DNA of 64,000 bases from Carettochelys insculpta (taxonomy: Eukaryota; Chordata; Testudines; Carettochelyidae): NCBI RefSeq assembly GCF_033958435.1, contig NC_134138.1:190065298-190129297 (forward strand), read 5' to 3'. Shown in pieces: positions 58,976 to 64,000 of the stretch. The notes below the pieces were generated by a model, which ran no database searches, had not been told where the DNA came from, and saw only the letters and a program-made list of their open reading frames with translations. The position numbers were made by a program, and so were the translations under genes. The first letter of the stretch is position 1. Each line of letters opens with the position of its first letter.

Positions 58976-59718
58976 GGGTGCTTCTACACTAGCCAGCTAC
59001 TTCGAAGTAGCTGGCACAACATTAAAATAGCACGCGTTGCCTCTACACACGCCATGTGCTATTTCGACGTTGAAATCGATGTTAGGCGGCAAGATATCGA
59101 AATCGCTATTCCTATCTGAAGATGGGAATGGTGCCCAACTTCGACTTTCAACATTGAAGTACGATGTATGTAGACGATCCACGTCCTGCTATGTCGAAAT
59201 AGCGGGGTCCTCCATGGCGGCCATCAGCTGAGGGGTTGAGAGACGCTTTGTCCAGCCCCTGCAGGGCTCTATGGTCGCCGCTTGCAGCAGCCTTTAGCCC
59301 AGGGCTTCTGGCTGCTGCTGCTGCTGCAGCTGTGGGGTCCATGCTGTATGCATGGGGTCTGCAACCGGTTGTCAGCTCTGCGGACCTCATGCTGTGCAGG
59401 CCGCGTGTGTCTGGGAGGGGCCCTTTAAGGGAGTGGCTTGCTCTTGCCTCAGAAGGGCTAGTCCAGCCTGTGACCCCATCTGCAGGCTTTGCTGGCCCCT
59501 TATTTCAATGGGGAGTGCTTGTGTGTGCGTGTGTGTGGACACTCCACATTTCCTTCTGGGGTGGCTCCTTTTGACATTCTCTGTCACTACTTTGATGCCG
59601 AACGTCAACGGCACCAGCCCTGGAGGACATGCAGACGATACACGTCAAAGTAGCCTATTTTTACGTTCTTACTTCGAAATAGGCTACTTCGACATAGTGT
59701 GCTAGTGTAGACATAGCC
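58976..59718. mobile_element. Harbinger MITE, internal-deletion derivative of family B
   Basis: About 743 bp, left end gggtgcttctacactagcc, right end inward ggctatgtctacactagc. Flanking trinucleotides are ctg (left) and cta (right), a target duplication with one change. It shares subfamily features with the 34746 copy and contains a short (tg)n run near 59.52 kb. Its right end lies only 22 bp from the Tigger-like element that starts at 59741. Confidence 0.9.
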
Positions 59719-59740
59719 CTAAGGTATAAAAAGTTGACTA

Positions 59741-60539
59741 CAGTCTTCCCCCGCATTACGAGGGTAATTCGTTCCTGAAAAACCCCTCCTACTGTGAATT
59801 CTCGTAAGTTGAAAATGCAGTTGCCATTAATTTCAATGGGAAAAAAATGTATGCATTCCTGAGCCCCAAAATGTACACCCATTCATGCTAAAACACCACC
59901 AAATCCCATTAAACCCAGTGCAAGGGGGCAGGCAGGGCAGAGGCGGGCACGGGGAGGCAACCCGGCCTGAGCGCAACTTAGGTTAAGTGGGGAGAGGGCA
60001 CTGCCAGGGGCTTGCCGCATGGGGAGCTAGGCAGGCACAGGATGCCTCTGTCATTCAGGGCTGCACGGCGGAGAGGCCCAGCCGGCAGCAGCCGAGGTGG
60101 CAGCGGCGGGAGAGCCAGGTGCTAAATGGGAGGGAGTGCCACAGACGGCATCCGAGGCACAGCTGCGCAGGGCGGGCGGCAGCAGCCCCCTAGCCACCCG
60201 GGGGGTGAGCGGCAGCAGTGGGGCTGGGATAGGCTGTGCACCCAGCATCCACATCTCGCAGAGCGGCGTGATCTACTGCTGGGACTTGGACGAGTCTACC
60301 TCCCCGCACCAGACTGCCGACCTCTCGCAGGGCACCGCCGCCCCCCGCATGGCCTCTTTGTCAAGACCAATGCGGCCGACTCCATCCCCTCCGTGCTTGC
60401 CTACCAGAGCCACCAGCCTCCAAATCGGTCCTCATAAATGTGAAGAAATGCCTCGTAAGCTGGAAAAGGGGTATTAATTGAAACTCCTCATAAAGTCAAA
60501 TTCTCGTAACTCGAATGGGTGTATCTTGGGGTATGACTG
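59741..60539 (+). mobile_element. Tigger/mariner-like MITE carrying a GC-rich insert, copy 2
   Basis: 799 bp with TA on both sides (59739-59740, 60540-60541), left end CAGTCTTCCCCCGCATTACG, right end inward CAGTCATACCCCAAGATACA. The same GC-rich insert as copy 1 reads on the plus strand as [20 protein letters not shown] then [20 protein letters not shown]. After that an indel moves the homologous downstream part ([17 protein letters not shown]) into another frame. The protein source is unknown to me. Confidence 0.82.
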
Positions 60540-61285
60540 TATGTAAATGGACATGTGAGTTTGTCACAGCTGAGGGCTCTCTCACTTTTACAGAATCTGC
60601 TAAAATTGCAGCTAAGAGTAACAGGTCCGATGGCATAATCTATGCAAAGTACAGCCTTGATCCACCTGGTGCAACACATGTGTAGATAACCCATGGGTCC
60701 ACACAGTGGAGTTCCATATGCACTCAAGGGCCCAACAGTACCATGCCTCTTTCAGGCTCAGAGCTCAAGACACCATGTCCACGCGCAATATATCACTTTT
60801 ACTTAAACTCAAGTTCTCAGAGCAGTTCACCTATACCCCACCACCACTTTATTACCAGCCCTGCACAGACAGTCATTTGTGAACTTAGCCTCTCCTTGTA
60901 AGGGAGGGTTTTGTGTTCGTTTATTTAGAACTGGTCTTTTATTTGAGGAGGACCAACAGTCATCACTTTCTCTTGCAAACATTACTTTTCTGGACATGCC
61001 AGTCAGGCAGGAATGTCACAGGAGCCCTTTTTTGTTAGGGTCTGGTATTTATCTTCACATAGGACTGTGCCAATGTCTGTCACCTATTCGTGATCTGTCC
61101 AACTCAAATCCTTTGATTCTTGCCCCAGGAATGTATTTTTTTTTAATTAGTTGTATTTACAATGGGACATGCTCATCCTGTGGAAATTCTCTCCTCACCT
61201 CTGTGTCTGTACCTGGAAAGTTGGCCTGTAATCTTTCACAGTCATCCACTTATGTTCTAATTCCATGCCCTGTACTTCTGGCTCC

Positions 61286-61330
61286 TTTGGTTCCCCCGCC
61301 CCCGCCCCCCCCCCCACTTCCACCCCCCCA
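61286..61330. repeat. C-rich low-complexity tract
   Basis: ccccgcccccgccccccccc with a following cacttccaccccccc. Probably replication slippage; no gene overlaps it. Confidence 0.85.
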
Positions 61331-61554
61331 TACAAAAATCAGGAAATGTCAATTTTTAAATACTTTAACAGCTTTGCACAGGCTTTTGCAAGAAGACACC
61401 CAACCTCCTGAAGATGACAGCTGTCTTTATTATTTTTAGTTATAGGTTTTTTTGTGGATGGAAGGTTCCAGATAGGTAGCCCTAGAAAATGAGTTCTGCT
61501 GTCTATCAACAAAACAAATGCAGCTGATATAGGCAGATTCCCCACACTGCTATA

Positions 61555-62071
61555 CGGTAATCCTCCAGGATACATGCATTCAACATGCGTGTATCTCATG
61601 TTTACGTGAGGGGGTGGGCAGTGGTGCAGGGTCCCTGGCCAGGAGTGGGGAGACCCACAGCCCAGAGGCTGGAAGCCAGCTGGTCAGCACCCAGCTGGCA
61701 GAGCAAGTCATGGGGTTTCCAGCTGCGGGGGGGAACCCTACTGCTCTTCAGCTGGAGCCTCCTCCCTCTCTTCCCCAGACATATGGGAAGGGAGGGAGAA
61801 GGCTCATAGCTTAGTCCAAGCTCCCCACTGGTCATGAGCTGGTCAGTTTCTCCATCCCACAAGTGGTGGGGAGACTGGAGCCAGGTGGGGAGACTAGAAC
61901 CAGGCTGCCCCTGGCTCCAAGCTCCCTGTCACTCTGGGAATCAGGAAACTGCCCAGGGGAGCCAGGAACTATGCTGCAACCTAGTTCTTGGCTCCCCTTG
62001 ACTTGCACAAAAATGTGAGTTATGCAGAGGCTTCAGGAACACAACCCCTGCATAACTTGAGGGCTTAACTG
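61555..62071. mobile_element. TA-flanked MITE with GC-rich interior
   Basis: The right end inward is CAGTTAAGCCCTCAAGTTAT, adjacent to TA at 62072-62073. The left end CGGTAATCCTCCAGGATACA follows TA at 61553-61554. The interior 61.61-61.98 kb is GC-rich and self-similar (aggctggaagccagct, gggagactggagcc). Confidence 0.6.
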
Positions 62072-63299
62072 TACCACAGTGCCTCAGCTCTAACCAAGAG
62101 GGACATGACCACTTCTAGGAGGGAGCAATTATTTCAGCACTTTTGCTCACTGACTCCTTAGCCTGCTGAGATTGCTAAAATGGATCAGCCACATGCTTAG
62201 CTGGAGTGAGTTAGACTAGCTCTGTTGACTGCAATCCAACTACACCAATTTACCCCCTGGTGAAGACCTGGCACAATGGCAGTGTGTCAAGAACTGAAAG
62301 GAGACCATAATCTCATCACACACAGGACACCGATCAATCATTCACTAGACAAGTACAGCTTTCAGACACTACCAACATTACAAGAACCAGCACCTTTGAG
62401 ATGAAAGACTAATTACTTATTGATAGAGATAATCCAGAATTTTTCAACAAGCAAGGCTGTTTACCAGTTGTTAAATGGACCACTAATCATTATGGTTCTG
62501 GGCCACTAGTAACCGCTCTCATTAGCACATTTAGATCTATAAACGGGCTTATACTTCATATTTCTAACTTCACATATAAGAATGATACATGAACTAAAAG
62601 AGGATATACAGATCTAACAGACTGCAACATTAAAATTAAGGCATGAGACATTTTATCCAAAGTACCTCCAATTTATGTGTATGTATATTTATAAGTAAAT
62701 TTTTTTAAAATATAGGGTGTTGTCACATCGTGCACCCATTGAAATCAATGAGTTTTACCTCTTACTTCAATGGGGCCAGGATTTCACCCAAAGTTGCCAT
62801 ATCAAAGAGCTATGACAATCTGAAGTTCAAATCCTGCACACACTTATGGACCTACGTGACTTATCTATAAAAGTAGTCCCATTAGGTTCAGTGGGATGTC
62901 TCACTTTCATAAATGTTTAGCAAAATCTGATCCTAACCGCAAAAGACACACAACAAACAAATGTAAAATAATAGAACGATGAGATGGAGAATAGTAAAGG
63001 TTTTAGCAAAAGGTTTGGCACGCATTCCTTTACATGGCTCCATAAAGGTTTTTGGGCACAGCACAAAGGGACTAGTTATCCCAATATGATGGAGGTTTGC
63101 ATTCAGCCAACTTAGGCCAGTTCATGCTATTGTGGCTACATTGCTATTTTTTAATGTGCTAGTATGGATGTGTCTGTTTGAGCTGGAAATTACATATTCC
63201 AGCTCCATGAAGACATACCTTCAGTCTCCTGTTAAAGATGTTCTGCTGTGTATATTAATTATTACATATTGACTAGACCAGAGAGAGTAAAAAATTGAC

Positions 63300-63570
63300 T
63301 GTGCAGGTCAGAGGTTAGGGCACTCCCCCGGGTTTTGGGAAACCCAGTCTCATTACTCTAATGACTATGTATATATAAAGTGAAATAGCTTCACCAGAAG
63401 CACAAGAGACTACATGCCACCGAAGAACATCCCATAGCCCAGTGATTAAGGTATTCATACCAGAGGGGGCAGAGTCAAGTCCGCATCCTTTCCCCACTTG
63501 AAGCAGAGTGGGGACTTGAACCTAGATCTCCCACAAACCAGGGGAGCTGCCCTAACAACTGGACTAATAT
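63300..63570. repeat. Palindromic repeat built from tRNA-like units
   Basis: Plus-strand units at ~63310-63350 (gaggttagggcactccccc) and ~63436-63485 (agtgattaaggtattcatac ... agtcaagtcc) meet a minus-strand unit at 63500-63570 (B-box-like gGTTCAAGTCC, A-box-like agttgttagggcagc). The central arm ccccacttgaagcagagtgg lets the last two fold back on each other. Confidence 0.6.
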
Positions 63571-64000
63571 TTACAAAAGTGATGGCACCGCCTCCTCTTT
63601 TTTTTTTTTTTCCAATGGCACCTAAGGGCCAAAAAAAATTGTCAACATCTGTTTGGTGAATGTCTGTCAAATTCACACCTATTTTCAGGACATCCAAAAC
63701 TGCCCTTTCCTGCAAATAAACCGTTTCAGCAAATCCCTTGAAGTCCACAGAGCTGCAGCAGGGCTGATTTTGGCCTGCAATGTACATTTTTAAACATTCC
63801 TATAAATATCCTTCAATGTACAGCATTGGGGAGAAATGAAGAAACTATTTACTGCTTGAATGAGCTGAAAATGTAAAACGGGTAGGATTTGTTGATTTAA
63901 ATGATTTTGCAACAAGTTGCTCTGTGTCCACTGAGGCTGACATGTTCATGGAATGTACTGTTCAGCTTTATGTGGTACACAGAGTTCAGTGGTTCCAGCT

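Larger units (their letters stand above)
1..64000 (-). other. ITGA9: Internal part of the integrin alpha-9 (ITGA9) gene locus
   Basis: Eleven exons on the minus strand encode consecutive pieces of an integrin alpha subunit that match my knowledge of vertebrate ITGA9 almost residue for residue. Integrin alpha-9 pairs with beta-1 at the cell surface and binds tenascin-C, osteopontin, VCAM-1 and VEGF-C/D. It is one of the alpha chains without an inserted I domain. The joined exons (1145 nt) keep one open frame, all acceptors end in AG, and all phases agree across introns. Introns run from about 1.2 to 9.5 kb. First exons and promoter lie above 64000; the remaining thigh, calf, transmembrane and cytoplasmic exons lie below 1. 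ITGA4 is the closest alternative paralogue, but the sequences match ITGA9 better. Confidence 0.95.
55941..64000 (-). other. ITGA9: ITGA9 intron upstream of the first exon in the window (partial)
   Basis: No exon was found here. A good match to the preceding propeller exon (the cysteine-rich segment before the YKKKYG block) should have been recognisable, so it probably lies beyond 64000. The stretch holds an old SINE-like repeat (56.5 kb), two Tigger-like elements in inverted orientation (57.1 and 59.7 kb), an (AACC)n tract, a Harbinger MITE, a C-rich tract at 61.29-61.33 kb, a further TA-flanked MITE (61.55 kb) and a palindromic tRNA-like repeat (63.3 kb). The remainder looks like unique AT-rich intron. 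Confidence 0.8.

Overview
This window is vertebrate nuclear DNA, most likely from a turtle or a closely related non-mammalian amniote. It has AT-rich introns and tiny exons. It carries a Penelope-like retroelement with a GIY-YIG domain, many copies of its 3' tail, numerous PIF/Harbinger DNA transposons and MITEs, and an old amniote SINE-like repeat (the one carrying a 'GGGAAACTGAGGCA'-type core). The species is inferred from this repeat spectrum, not proven.

The only host gene I can support is integrin alpha-9 (ITGA9), read on the minus strand. Eleven internal exons were placed by splice sites and by recognisable protein sequence: 55873-55940, 49257-49386, 47127-47212, 40653-40721, 36459-36596, 32652-32757, 31353-31447, 28453-28543, 23815-23860, 16107-16261 and 6496-6656. 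Joined, they give 1145 nt that stay open throughout (2 nt completing a split codon plus 381 codons). They cover the middle and end of the seven-bladed FG-GAP beta-propeller, including three calcium loops, and the start of the thigh domain. The first exons lie beyond 64000, and the rest of the thigh, calf, membrane and tail exons lie before position 1. Ten of the eleven donors are GT. The donor of the 49257-49386 exon is a GC (GC-AG intron) with an otherwise strong consensus.

Everything else is intronic and dominated by mobile DNA. Two nearly full-length PIF/Harbinger elements (24288-28323 and 42401-46366) each carry a Myb/SANT-like gene on the plus strand converging on a two-exon DDE transposase gene on the minus strand, and both genes are decayed in each element. 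Internal-deletion derivatives of the second family lie at 19867-20548, 34746-35433 and 58976-59718. A third Harbinger MITE family lies at 17081-17533, with a probable relative near 49.7 kb. Most have clean 3-bp target duplications. A Penelope-like element lies at 20610-21958 with more fragments at seven other places. TA-flanked Tigger/mariner-like MITEs lie at 12735, 51463, 57140, 59741 and 61555. The pair at 57140 and 59741 is in inverted orientation, and both copies carry the same GC-rich segment with a conserved open reading frame.

The most interesting material is (i) the Harbinger system, in which each family carries its own variant of a palindromic TTCGAA motif in its ends next to a Myb-like gene, (ii) the inverted pair carrying a possible captured coding segment, and (iii) the GC-AG intron of ITGA9.
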